DNA of 64,000 bases from UBA6059 sp040219045 (GTDB lineage: Bacteria; Bacteroidota; Bacteroidia; Cytophagales; Cyclobacteriaceae). The notes beneath the pieces were generated by a model. It was not told the origin of the DNA and did not search any database. It was given only the letters and a program-made list of their open reading frames with translations. The position numbers were made by a program, and so were the translations under genes. The DNA is taken from NCBI GenBank assembly GCA_965229505.1, contig OZ245881.1, positions 2,232,001-2,296,000 of the forward strand. Direction: 5' to 3'. Shown piece by piece: positions 44,801 to 52,277 of the stretch (positions are counted from its first letter, which is position 1; each line of letters begins with the position of its first letter).

Positions 44801-45524
44801 AGAGAGACTCATTCGCCTCCGTCAGTGGGAAAATGTGATTTTTGAAAGGGATATGGCCTCCGTGGATGCCGTCTGAGAACATCGGATGATGACTCACGAT
44901 CATTACTTTCTTGTGTGCGTTTTCTTCCAGCATATTGCTCAGGGTGGTCAGCACCTCAGCCGTACCTGCTACACCGCACCCATCTTCCTCTCGGGGCTTA
45001 TCCCAGGGATGGAGTAGCCATTGCGTATCAATGATGATTAGTGTGATTTCTTCATTCAATGAGATTTCGATAGGGCCGGGACAGCCGTCGGCAGGAAAGA
45101 ATACCTGCTCACCACCGAAGTACTCATCGACAAACTCACCTTGCTCCAAGATTCGGGTGAGCCCATCTTTATTGCCCTTTTTCCAGTCATGATTACCCGG
45201 AATCACAAATCTTCGTCCTTTAAAATCCTGAGTAATCTCAATTTGCTGTACTATCTTATGCTCCATCTCTTCTCGATCGGGATGGTCTTTTGGCGGCAGT
45301 CCTTTGGGATAGATATTGTCTCCAAGAAAGATCACGGCGCTCTGTTCATTGGCCTGCGAGAGCTTCTCCCTGAGTAGTGCCAGGTTGAGGTCTACGGGAG
45401 CATCAGGTTCCCCGGCATCTCCCATGAGATAGACAGAGTATATTTTTTCTTGCGCTAGCACTGGAGCACTAGCCAGACTAACCAATAGCCCCAATAGGAA
45501 TATCTTCCCAATCCCTTTATTCAT
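41820..45524 (-). CDS. Metallophosphoesterase / kinase-like / Omp85-barrel fusion protein
   Basis: This 1234-residue protein has a signal peptide (KIFLLGLLVSLASAPVLA). Residues ~25-360 are a calcineurin-like phosphoesterase with MGDAGEP, FLGDNIYP, PGNHDWKKG, VSHHPMFSDG and AGHEHTL. Residues ~440-800 are not phosphoesterase and hold GDWDRHDDQWRW (~594) and PIPRDRDQAFF (~620), like the catalytic and metal motifs of CotH/HipA-type atypical kinases. Residues ~890-1234 are a BamA/TamA-type 16-strand barrel without POTRA (LGGLSNLRGFRRTRFWGE, GFYDFGRVW, final Phe). The ATG at 45524 overlaps the preceding gene by 8 bases. The phosphoesterase-plus-barrel pairing is known; the kinase-like reading is inference. 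Confidence 0.8.
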   Translation of the reverse strand: MNKGIGKIFLLGLLVSLASAPVLAQEKIYSVYLMGDAGEPDAPVDLNLALLREKLSQANEQSAVIFLGDNIYPKGLPPKDHPDREEMEHKIVQQIEITQDFKGRRFVIPGNHDWKKGNKDGLTRILEQGEFVDEYFGGEQVFFPADGCPGPIEISLNEEITLIIIDTQWLLHPWDKPREEDGCGVAGTAEVLTTLSNMLEENAHKKVMIVSHHPMFSDGIHGGHIPFKNHIFPLTEANESLYIPLPVIGSISPFYRSVIGNIQDIQHPKYKAIRNAMVGMFEKYPHTIHAAGHEHTLQLFQKNNVNYIVSGSGSKTTHVKKEGKAEYAASKNGFVIVDYYDNGDIVSEYWTVDEAHPKGELALKKTLGNRPYEAPPSIAQYVANNDFTDSTVVVNASDQYKSKKGQQRLFGENYRKEWAQEIEVPVFDIGSERGGLKIVQRGGGMQTKSLRLEADDGQQYVLRSIEKYPENAIPEELRKTFAVDIVQDQISAGHPYGAFVIPPMAEAAGIYHTNPQVVYIPDDPRFGPHQTQFANTLALYEERPAGDASHQDFFGNSEDVENTLKIIKRLKKDNDNEVDQPFVLRNRLFDMFIGDWDRHDDQWRWATFEKKDEKGDLYQPIPRDRDQAFFLNEGFFPKIASKKWALPKLEGFDYEVDWPSGLMFNARYFDRTFLTELTREQWTEISNDLKASLTDEVIENAIRKWPEEIYALSGEEVIAKLKSRRNNLTEYALQHYEFLAKEVEVLGSDKHEHFIIDRITADQTKITVWKTDKDFEKQKVIYERLFLADETKEIRLYGFDDEDIFEQIGLTKNKIRVRIIGGKDDDLMISNAETAHGGKKTKVYDLKKNTEFENGTAFSKRLSDDPQVNAYDRKAFQYDVLMPLLTGALNADDGLFIGGGFIFTKYGWRKPVFKSRHTLLGDFAFATQAFNIKYRSEFSQVIGKWDIVTELEVNQPFNVANFFGLGNESVYDFENRDIEYYRARYQSGYLAVDLRKRLGEHGTFTIGSKTQRFQVHVESEEDDDFTDRYIYDTDINGLDPETAFEEFYFSGVQSSLTFDNTDHAAYPTRGMKFNTTLTGNFGLNDISNNYSQLVSDFSFYYSFQFPAKVTIANRTGYAINFGDFEYFTYNKLGGLSNLRGFRRTRFWGESAVYNNTDLRIKLGSFRSYLFPGSFGINGFYDFGRVWVTGEESSKLHDSAGFGVWLSPLGQAVLSLNMAFTEEEDLLVFKFGFLF

Positions 45525-46434
45525 TGTTACGCTGCATTTTATACTCAATGATGTAGCCACGATCTCCCTCTCCTTCGCTGGAGATTAGCATATTTCCGTT
45601 AGGCAAAAAACATAGACCCTCCGGCTGACTGAGCAGTCGTGGTGGTATGGGGTAAGAAGCTTGAATTTCCCCATCATCATCTACAACTATTAGCAATTTC
45701 CCGACGGATGCGATCATGTACCATTGTCGTTCGAAGGGATGTAGGGCAATACCAGAAGGCCTGAAGGTGATCTTGCCAGCATCATAGCCTTGATTTTTTG
45801 AAGCTTCAAAGAATTCCGCGAGCTTCTTTTTACTTATTGTGAACTCCGGATTTTTTTTGAAATCCTTCTGGTCAAGATCATAACCATAGATGGCCTGGCC
45901 TTCTACTTTGTCTTTGTCGATTTCCGACTTCCCTTTACAGACAAGCATCAGACGATTGCGCTCAGGGTCGTATCCAAGGCCTTCAAGATCATTATCCTTT
46001 GACAATGGTGTCTCGATTTTGTCAGCATCTACTTCCCGATCTTCTGATATTTTGAAATGGTACAGATCACCATTGCTTTTGAGCACGTACGCCGTGTTAT
46101 CTACTATTTCCACACCTTCATAGTCGCCACTTCCGGCAAATCGTATGGCTTTGTCAATGTCTTTTTTGTTGAGGTCGTAGAGAAACATCCGCCCTTCTTC
46201 ATCGTTGATCATAGCGACCTGTGCATCCTTGTAGTAGGAGAGTCCCGACACTTCCTCCAGCACATAGGGTAGGAAGTACTTATTCTCTACTGCATTGAGA
46301 TTGTAGCTGTAAGACTTACCAGAAACATGATAAAGTGAGTCTGCTAAAGTACGATAGGGCCGCTCACAGCTAACCTGCGATGAAAGAATTAACAAGAGGC
46401 ATAGAATAAAAAGGGGTAGTATCGTTTTACTCAT
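45517..46434 (-). CDS. SdiA-regulated/beta-propeller-like lipoprotein
   Basis: This 305-residue protein has a lipoprotein signal ending LILSSQVSC. Beta-propeller-like repeats follow, with EVSGLSYYKDAQVAMIND, GDYEGVEIVDNTAYVL, NDLEGLGYDPERNRLMLV, RPSGIALHPFERQWYMI and SQPEGLCFLPNGNMLIS. This is the SdiA-regulated (esterase-like/phytase-like) family. Coupling by an 8-base overlap to the phosphoesterase fusion suggests the two surface proteins act together, possibly in phosphate release from organic phosphates (inference). The ATG at 46434 fits the signal peptide. Confidence 0.75.
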   Translation of the reverse strand: MSKTILPLFILCLLLILSSQVSCERPYRTLADSLYHVSGKSYSYNLNAVENKYFLPYVLEEVSGLSYYKDAQVAMINDEEGRMFLYDLNKKDIDKAIRFAGSGDYEGVEIVDNTAYVLKSNGDLYHFKISEDREVDADKIETPLSKDNDLEGLGYDPERNRLMLVCKGKSEIDKDKVEGQAIYGYDLDQKDFKKNPEFTISKKKLAEFFEASKNQGYDAGKITFRPSGIALHPFERQWYMIASVGKLLIVVDDDGEIQASYPIPPRLLSQPEGLCFLPNGNMLISSEGEGDRGYIIEYKMQRNNE

Positions 46435-46597
46435 ATCTATAAAATTATATGTTCGGGAGCAATCAGGCTGGCGATCTGGCCCAAAGGGCAACAATTAATT
46501 TTAAAAAGACATTCAATATATCTATTTTCCTTTTTCATCTTACGAAGCAAGTGTCGCATAGGCTATCCATACAAGGTTTAATTACCAAATCAATGAA

Positions 46598-47827
46598 ATG
46601 CTCATGATTTCGAAGAAGGAAATTTTGGTTGAGGTAAAGGATTATGCCGAACGTGTACTCAAAGAGGAGTTCCCGGAAGGGCTTGTTTATCATGGGCTCG
46701 AGCACACGAGGAATGTGGTCAATGCGGCCAAAGAGATCGGCGAGCATACCCACTTGAGCAGCGAAGAGATGGAAATCGTAGAATTGGCTGCATGGTTTCA
46801 CGATCTTGGGTATAAAAACTCTATTTCAGACCATGAAGAGCGTAGTGTCGAGCTAGCGCAAAAGTTCTTGAAAGAGCACAATCTGGATGACGACAAGATA
46901 GTAAAGGTCATGGGCTGCATCATGGCCACTAAAATGCCACAGTCTCCAACCAATATGTTAGAAAAGATCGTCTGTGATGCGGATCTGTTGCACCTGAGTA
47001 CTGATAAGTATTTTGAGCAGTCTTCTATGCTCAAAAAGGAGATCGAAAACCTATCAGGCGAGCAATACTCCGAGATCGACTGGATGGACTCCAACAAGAC
47101 TTTTTTCAAGAAACATACGTACTTTACAGACTATGTAAATGAGAAGTACGCAGATCAAAAGCAGGAGAACCTCAAAAAAGTCAAGAAAAAATTGAAGTCT
47201 GAGAAAAAACAAGAAAAGTACATTGAAGACCTTGAGAAGTCTGTTGCGAAACTCGAGCAGAAGCTTGCAAAAGCAAAGGACCTCAAGCCAGATCGAGGTA
47301 TAGAGACGATGTTTAGATTGACTTCCAAAAACCATCTGGACCTCAGCTCTATGGCTGATAATAAGGCCAACATCATGATCTCGATTAATTCGATCATCCT
47401 GTCGATCTTGATCTCCGTGCTCTACCGTAAGCTTGAGGAGTATCCACACATGCTCATTCCGACTATTATTTTGACCATTGTATGCTTGGTCACTATTGTA
47501 TTCTCTATTCTGGCTACCAGGCCAAATGTGACCTCAGGACTCTTCACCAGAGAAGATATTCTCAATAAGCGCACTAACCTTCTTTTCTTCGGCAACTTCC
47601 ACAACATGAAGCTGGATGACTATGAGTGGGGGATGAAAGAAATGATGAAGGATGCGGATTACTTATATGGGAGTTTGACAAAGGACATATACTTCCTCGG
47701 AAAGGTGCTCGGTAAGAAATATCGAATGTTAAGAGCTGCTTATACCATTTTCATGTTTGGCTTTGTGATCGCGGTGCTCTCGTTCGCGATAGCCGAGACA
47801 TTTTTCAAAGCACCGTATCCTTACTGA
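46598..47827 (+). CDS. HD-domain protein with C-terminal Pycsar-type transmembrane (PycTM) domain
   Basis: This 409-residue protein has an N-terminal HD domain with H32, H36 (YHGLEHTRNV), His68-Asp69 (AAWFHDLGY) and Asp129 (VCDADLLHL), the residues of an HD metal phosphohydrolase. A charged coiled coil (about 160-215) leads to a PycTM-like domain (FRLTSKNHLDLSSMADNKAN, IMISINSIILSILIS). It has about three transmembrane helices, the last near residues 378-400. PycTM is the membrane-damaging effector of Pycsar antiphage systems. HD-PycTM fusions are common in Bacteroidota genomes and may have a housekeeping role. It overlaps the convergent ppk1 end by 7 bases. Confidence 0.82.
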   Translation: MLMISKKEILVEVKDYAERVLKEEFPEGLVYHGLEHTRNVVNAAKEIGEHTHLSSEEMEIVELAAWFHDLGYKNSISDHEERSVELAQKFLKEHNLDDDKIVKVMGCIMATKMPQSPTNMLEKIVCDADLLHLSTDKYFEQSSMLKKEIENLSGEQYSEIDWMDSNKTFFKKHTYFTDYVNEKYADQKQENLKKVKKKLKSEKKQEKYIEDLEKSVAKLEQKLAKAKDLKPDRGIETMFRLTSKNHLDLSSMADNKANIMISINSIILSILISVLYRKLEEYPHMLIPTIILTIVCLVTIVFSILATRPNVTSGLFTREDILNKRTNLLFFGNFHNMKLDDYEWGMKEMMKDADYLYGSLTKDIYFLGKVLGKKYRMLRAAYTIFMFGFVIAVLSFAIAETFFKAPYPY

Positions 47828-49914
47828 TCTATCTCTTTTTTTCTGACCCAGGCGTAAGTATCAGTCTGCGCTCTAACTTCCGACCCGTTGCTTTCTTGTT
47901 TGATCGGTAGATTATTATGCTGAAAGTCGAGTCTAACGGCTTTGCAGTTATCCTTGAGTTGAAGTTTAAGGATGTTCATGATTTCGTCCTTAAGAATACT
48001 ATCGTAAACAGGGAAGGTCACCTCCACACGACGATAGAGGTTACGCTTCATCCAATCCGCCGAACCCATAAAAAACTCAGGCGACCCGCTGTTGTGGAAT
48101 ACAAATACCCGAGCATGCTCCAAATAGCGATCGACTATTCGCCTGACCTTGATATTAGCACTAAAAGGTTGATCTGGGACGAGGCAGCAAATACTCCTTA
48201 CCAACAGATCAATTTTGACCCCAGCCTCACTTGCTTCATAAAGTTTATCAATCATCCCTTGCTCCTCGAGATTGTTGATTTTGATGATTATGCTTGATGG
48301 AAGCCCTTTCCTGGCGTTGGCGATTTCCCGATCAATAAGCTCAGTGAGGCGCTCAACAATGTTGAACTGGGAGACGAGCAGATGGTCAAATTGGCCTGGA
48401 CCTTCTTTTTCGCTCAGGTACAGAAAGACTCGCTTTAGCTCTGAAGTTATCTCTTTGTGACAGGTGAGAAGTCCGTGATCGGCATAGATTTCGGCGGTCT
48501 TTTCATTGAGGTTTCCAGTGCCCAGGAAGCCGTACCTTTTTTCACCGGTAGGGGTCTTTTTGGTGACAAGGGCTACTTTCGCATGTACTTTTAACCCAGG
48601 GATACTGTAAACAATTTTAACTCCGGCTTCTTTCATTTTGGCTGCCCACCTCAGGTTGTTAGCTTCATCAAACCGCGCCTTGAGCTCCATGAATACCAGC
48701 ACCTCTTTACCATTCTTTGCCGCGCTGATCAGCGCATCACCGATGAACGAGTTGGAAGCCATCCGGTAAAATGTTACCCTTATGGTCTTGACATCCGGGT
48801 CAATGGCTGCCTCATTAAAAAACTGCAATACGTAATCATAGCTGTGATAGGGGAAGTGCAACATTTGATCCCCCTCATCTATGGCTGAGAAAATCAATCG
48901 ATGGCGGTCAAGTACCCTGTGTCGGACAGGCTCCAAAGGGTCATTTTCCAGGCTTGGGCCGATCACATTGGGCAATTGCCAAAAGTCATGCGAGTTGTGG
49001 TACCTGCCACCGCTCACAAGGTCTGTATTGGATAACTGGAATGCTTCTTTGAAATGGGCCACCAGACCTTTGCTGGCTTTCTTATCAAACAGAAACCTGG
49101 AGGGTATTCCCAAATTCCTTTTATTAATCTGATTTTCAATCTTTTTGACCAGGTTGCCATCAAACTCATCGTCTATCTGAAGGTCAGCGTCTTTGTTGAG
49201 CTTGATATTGACGGCTTCCAGTACTTCAGCATTGGGAAAAATCAAGTCAAGATGGGCACTAACCACATCATCCAGGAAAACGAAATGATGCTGATTCTCC
49301 GTTGAGGAAAGCTTCACAAATCTCGGTAGCTTATCCGACGGGATATTGACATACGCATACCGGATTTCACCATTTTGCCTGAACTTCAGTTTTACTGCCA
49401 GGTAGAGCTCGCGATTATTAAGAAATGGTGGATTCTCATTCTCTCCAAAAATATAAGGCTGCAGATAGCCCAGCACTTTGGTCTTAAAATAATAGAGCAG
49501 CGGCTCATGATGTATGGTAGGAATGCGTTCAGCGAAATAAAGCTTAAGGCCAACCTGATCAAGTTTCCGAATCACCGATTTTACAGAAGTACCATAGCGA
49601 TCTAATTGGTCAGATACAGCGTCATGGATGATCCTGAGTAACCTCTTGGGTCGAATGCCGGCCTCCTTATTGAGTTTCTTCTTGTCTATATAGGCGAGAC
49701 TCCTGATGTCCGCCACGCGTACCCGAAAAAACTCATCGAGATTGGAGGAATAAATGGCAAGGAACCTCAGTCGCTCCAGGATCGGTACCCGTTCGTCTTC
49801 GGACTCCATCAGCACCCTCTCATTAAACCTGAGCCAGCTCAGGTCACGGTCAAAATACCGGTTGATGATTTTAACCTCTTCTGATTTGCCTTCGGTCTCC
49901 GGGACTTGCTCCAT
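47821..49914 (-). CDS. ppk1: Polyphosphate kinase 1
   Basis: This protein of about 697 residues has the PPK1 N domain (YFDRDLSWLRFNERVLMES, in part), head domain, and two PLD-like catalytic domains with the phospho-acceptor His region (IPGLKVHAKVALV), ELKARFDEANNLRWA, GNLNEKTAEIYADHGL and MGSADWMKRNLYRRVEV. It makes polyphosphate reversibly from ATP. The ATG at 49914 (MEQVPETEGK) is preferred over an upstream TTG. It lies between the PycTM-type gene and the cyclase gene. Confidence 0.95.
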   Translation of the reverse strand: MEQVPETEGKSEEVKIINRYFDRDLSWLRFNERVLMESEDERVPILERLRFLAIYSSNLDEFFRVRVADIRSLAYIDKKKLNKEAGIRPKRLLRIIHDAVSDQLDRYGTSVKSVIRKLDQVGLKLYFAERIPTIHHEPLLYYFKTKVLGYLQPYIFGENENPPFLNNRELYLAVKLKFRQNGEIRYAYVNIPSDKLPRFVKLSSTENQHHFVFLDDVVSAHLDLIFPNAEVLEAVNIKLNKDADLQIDDEFDGNLVKKIENQINKRNLGIPSRFLFDKKASKGLVAHFKEAFQLSNTDLVSGGRYHNSHDFWQLPNVIGPSLENDPLEPVRHRVLDRHRLIFSAIDEGDQMLHFPYHSYDYVLQFFNEAAIDPDVKTIRVTFYRMASNSFIGDALISAAKNGKEVLVFMELKARFDEANNLRWAAKMKEAGVKIVYSIPGLKVHAKVALVTKKTPTGEKRYGFLGTGNLNEKTAEIYADHGLLTCHKEITSELKRVFLYLSEKEGPGQFDHLLVSQFNIVERLTELIDREIANARKGLPSSIIIKINNLEEQGMIDKLYEASEAGVKIDLLVRSICCLVPDQPFSANIKVRRIVDRYLEHARVFVFHNSGSPEFFMGSADWMKRNLYRRVEVTFPVYDSILKDEIMNILKLQLKDNCKAVRLDFQHNNLPIKQESNGSEVRAQTDTYAWVRKKEIDQ

Positions 49915-49981
49915 AGTGTACAATTCTATTCTCGCCTGTTGCTAAAATAAGCGATCAAGGATTATCGTATTGTTAACGTTC

Positions 49982-51235
49982 TTATTTCAATTGAATGACT
50001 TCTACGGGTTCACCAATGCCTTTGATATTGATTTCTCCCAGTTTCTTGTAACTCGTGACCTCAGATTTAGCCGCTTCATAAAAAGCACTTGAGACAAGAC
50101 AGCTGGACGCGTATTGCTTATTGAGCTGTTCTAGTCTTGCCGCTACTATGACTGCCGTACCCGAAATAGAATACTGCTGACGGTTCTGCGTGCCGATATT
50201 TCCTGTTACCACCGGACCAGAGTGCATACCTATGCCAACTTTGACTTTTTGGTGATCATTGACTTGTTCCAAATGAGAAAATATAGCTGTTGCCGCTCTA
50301 AGTGCCAGCAGGCTATGATCTTCTCGCTCCAAGGGCGCACCAAATGAGGCCATAAAGCCATCTCCCAGGAGTTGGTTGACTACTCCATGGTGCTTGTTGA
50401 TGATTTCAATTAATGGGCCAAGCACGGCGTTTTGAAATCGGTTGATCTGCTCAGGCGACATATGCTCCACGATGTTGGTAAACCCACGGATGTCCAGAAA
50501 CATGATGGTGACCTCCAGCTGTCGTGTAATCTGATTTATGTCCTTAAGTGCCGCGACCACCTCGGTCGACACTTGTTGATTAAATAGTGCCTCGATCCGT
50601 TCTGATTCGGCAGCATTTTTGATTGCCAGCTGGATTCTTAGCCGTATCTCGCGTGCTACCGATCCGGCGATTAGTCCACCTAGTGCGAGGAGAAAAGAAC
50701 GTGCGTGGTACGCAATTTCAGGAAAATCAAAGTCAGGTGTATGGACGTAACTAATAATGCCGCTGTAGGAAAGACCAGCCACCACACCAGATAATACTGA
50801 TACTTTGGGGTTGAGATAGAATACCGAAGAGATCAGAAACAGAAAGTAAAAGGTGAAGGCAGGAGAGTCGATCATGGTGCCTTTACCTTCTATATAAATC
50901 AGAATTACAAGTGCCAGGGTGGGAAAGCTGATTTCTGTAATTGCCGATAGGAATTGATAACCCAGAGGGAGCCTATCGAGCCTATGCTGTGCCTTGCTGA
51001 TCCAGAGATAGCGGCCTGCCAGAAAGACCATGAAAAGAACCGAATTGAAGATCACAAACGCATAGTTGCGTAATGAGCTGAAGTACTCCAGCACCTGCTC
51101 CTCAGCCAACAGGAAATTCAGGGTACTGAGCAACGTAATGACGCCAAAGAGTAGGAATAACATCTTGATCCTCTTTAGCTCGAAGACCAAGCTCTCACTT
51201 CCAAATGTATTTCCTTGCTTATTTTTTGTGGGCAC
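49982..51235 (-). CDS. Membrane class III nucleotide cyclase with altered substrate residues
   Basis: This 417-residue protein has about six hydrophobic N-terminal segments (residues 25-200), a linker helix and a class III cyclase domain. Both metal aspartates are present (FLDIRGFTNIV, ~247; LLGDGFMASFG, ~290), as is GMHSGPVVTGNIG. The residue four before the second Asp, Lys in adenylate cyclases, is Gln (NQLLGD). The transition-state Asn four before the conserved Arg is Ile (VIVAARLEQL). The usual IGDTVN is SGTAVI. The product is therefore uncertain. The start is GTG at 51235; an ATG 24 codons in is possible. Confidence 0.82.
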   Translation of the reverse strand: MPTKNKQGNTFGSESLVFELKRIKMLFLLFGVITLLSTLNFLLAEEQVLEYFSSLRNYAFVIFNSVLFMVFLAGRYLWISKAQHRLDRLPLGYQFLSAITEISFPTLALVILIYIEGKGTMIDSPAFTFYFLFLISSVFYLNPKVSVLSGVVAGLSYSGIISYVHTPDFDFPEIAYHARSFLLALGGLIAGSVAREIRLRIQLAIKNAAESERIEALFNQQVSTEVVAALKDINQITRQLEVTIMFLDIRGFTNIVEHMSPEQINRFQNAVLGPLIEIINKHHGVVNQLLGDGFMASFGAPLEREDHSLLALRAATAIFSHLEQVNDHQKVKVGIGMHSGPVVTGNIGTQNRQQYSISGTAVIVAARLEQLNKQYASSCLVSSAFYEAAKSEVTSYKKLGEINIKGIGEPVEVIQLK

Positions 51236-51263
51236 TTACGAATATGTGGACAATTCTCGGAAC

Positions 51264-51275
51264 TGACAATTGTCA
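51264..51275. promoter_or_regulatory. 12-bp perfect palindrome between the cyclase and Usp genes
   Basis: TGACAATTGTCA is fully symmetric, and GACAATT recurs 15 bases to its left. It lies 29 bases upstream of the cyclase start in the divergent promoter region and could be an operator; no regulator is assigned. Confidence 0.3.
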
Positions 51276-51352
51276 CCTTATGGTATTGCCATCATCATTC
51301 CGTGATATTGGTCGACTGCCTATTTTGACGGCTTCAATATATTAGCAAGACC

Positions 51353-52186
51353 ATGGACATACAAAACATACTCATTCCGATAGACTTCTCACCCTGCTCT
51401 AAAAATGCGGTAAAAGTGGCGGTAGAGCTTGCAGCACGCTGGGAGGCACATTTGCATTTGCTCAATGTCATCGCCATGCCTGCTCCTCATCCCGACATTG
51501 GTAGTCATGTGATCATCGAGCCGATGCTGGAGGAAAGTCACGAAGAGGTTCATCAGTCATTCGAAGCACTCGAGGATGAAATACCCGGCTTGAGAGTGGT
51601 CAATTATCACGTTAAGGATATTGTGGGTCAGGTCACGGTGGCTATTCAAGAGGAGATCCAAAGCAAAAAAATAGATATGGTCATCATGGGAACCAAAGGT
51701 TCGCATGATCGTCTGGAGCGATTGCTTGGCAGTATATCCAGTGAGGTGATATCATCTTGTCGACTACCTGTACTCGTCATACCTGAAAATATCTCACACC
51801 TCAATGTCAGCAGGATTGGTTACGCTGCAGACTTCCATAAGGTGATTATGCCAAAGAAACTTGAAATAGTCAAGCATTTGATGGAGACGTTGGCTGCTGA
51901 GCTGGTAGTGTTCAATGTGCACCATAGTGATGAGGCGATGGCCTTTGACAAAAGCAGTACTGCCCGGATATTGAAGAAAATTATTGGGCGGTCAAAATTT
52001 GAATTTCATCAGGTGGCGGTAGACAAAATCGAAAAAGGCATTATCCAGTTTGTGGAAGAGCAGCAGCTGGATATGCTGGTCATGATGCCGCACCAACACG
52101 GACTGCTGGAGCGCATATTTCACGGTAGTATGACCAAAAAAATAGCCATGCAGCTCAAAGTGCCCCTGCTGGCCATCCACCAATAG
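51353..52186 (+). CDS. Tandem universal stress protein
   Basis: This 277-residue protein has two Usp domains. Here the first carries the intact ATP motif Gx2Gx9GS (MGTKGSHDRLERLLGSIS), and the second is degenerate (MMPHQHGLLERIFHGSMT). In the other Usp protein at 40322 the intact motif is in the second domain. It starts MDIQNILIPIDFSPCSKNAV, a standard Usp N terminus. It is divergent from the cyclase gene. Confidence 0.88.
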   Translation: MDIQNILIPIDFSPCSKNAVKVAVELAARWEAHLHLLNVIAMPAPHPDIGSHVIIEPMLEESHEEVHQSFEALEDEIPGLRVVNYHVKDIVGQVTVAIQEEIQSKKIDMVIMGTKGSHDRLERLLGSISSEVISSCRLPVLVIPENISHLNVSRIGYAADFHKVIMPKKLEIVKHLMETLAAELVVFNVHHSDEAMAFDKSSTARILKKIIGRSKFEFHQVAVDKIEKGIIQFVEEQQLDMLVMMPHQHGLLERIFHGSMTKKIAMQLKVPLLAIHQ

Positions 52187-52251
52187 CTTAGGTGCCGTGT
52201 CAAATGCTCCTCTGATGTAAAAGCACTTGAGGAAGGAAAAATCCTTGGCTA

Positions 52252-52277
52252 GCTTTCAAATAAAAAAACATGAAAGC
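52252..52277 (+). promoter_or_regulatory. Small hairpin covering the start codon of the M24 peptidase gene
   Basis: GCTTTCA (52252-52258) is complementary to TGAAAGC (52271-52277). The second arm contains the last two bases of the ATG at 52270 and the next codons. The A-rich 12-base loop would be exposed. It may tune translation; the stem is short, so confidence is low. Confidence 0.25.

Noticed and set aside
46598..51235. A canonical Pycsar operon
   Set aside because: The PycTM-type and cyclase genes are on opposite strands with ppk1 between, and the PycTM protein has an extra HD domain; only a looser link is proposed.
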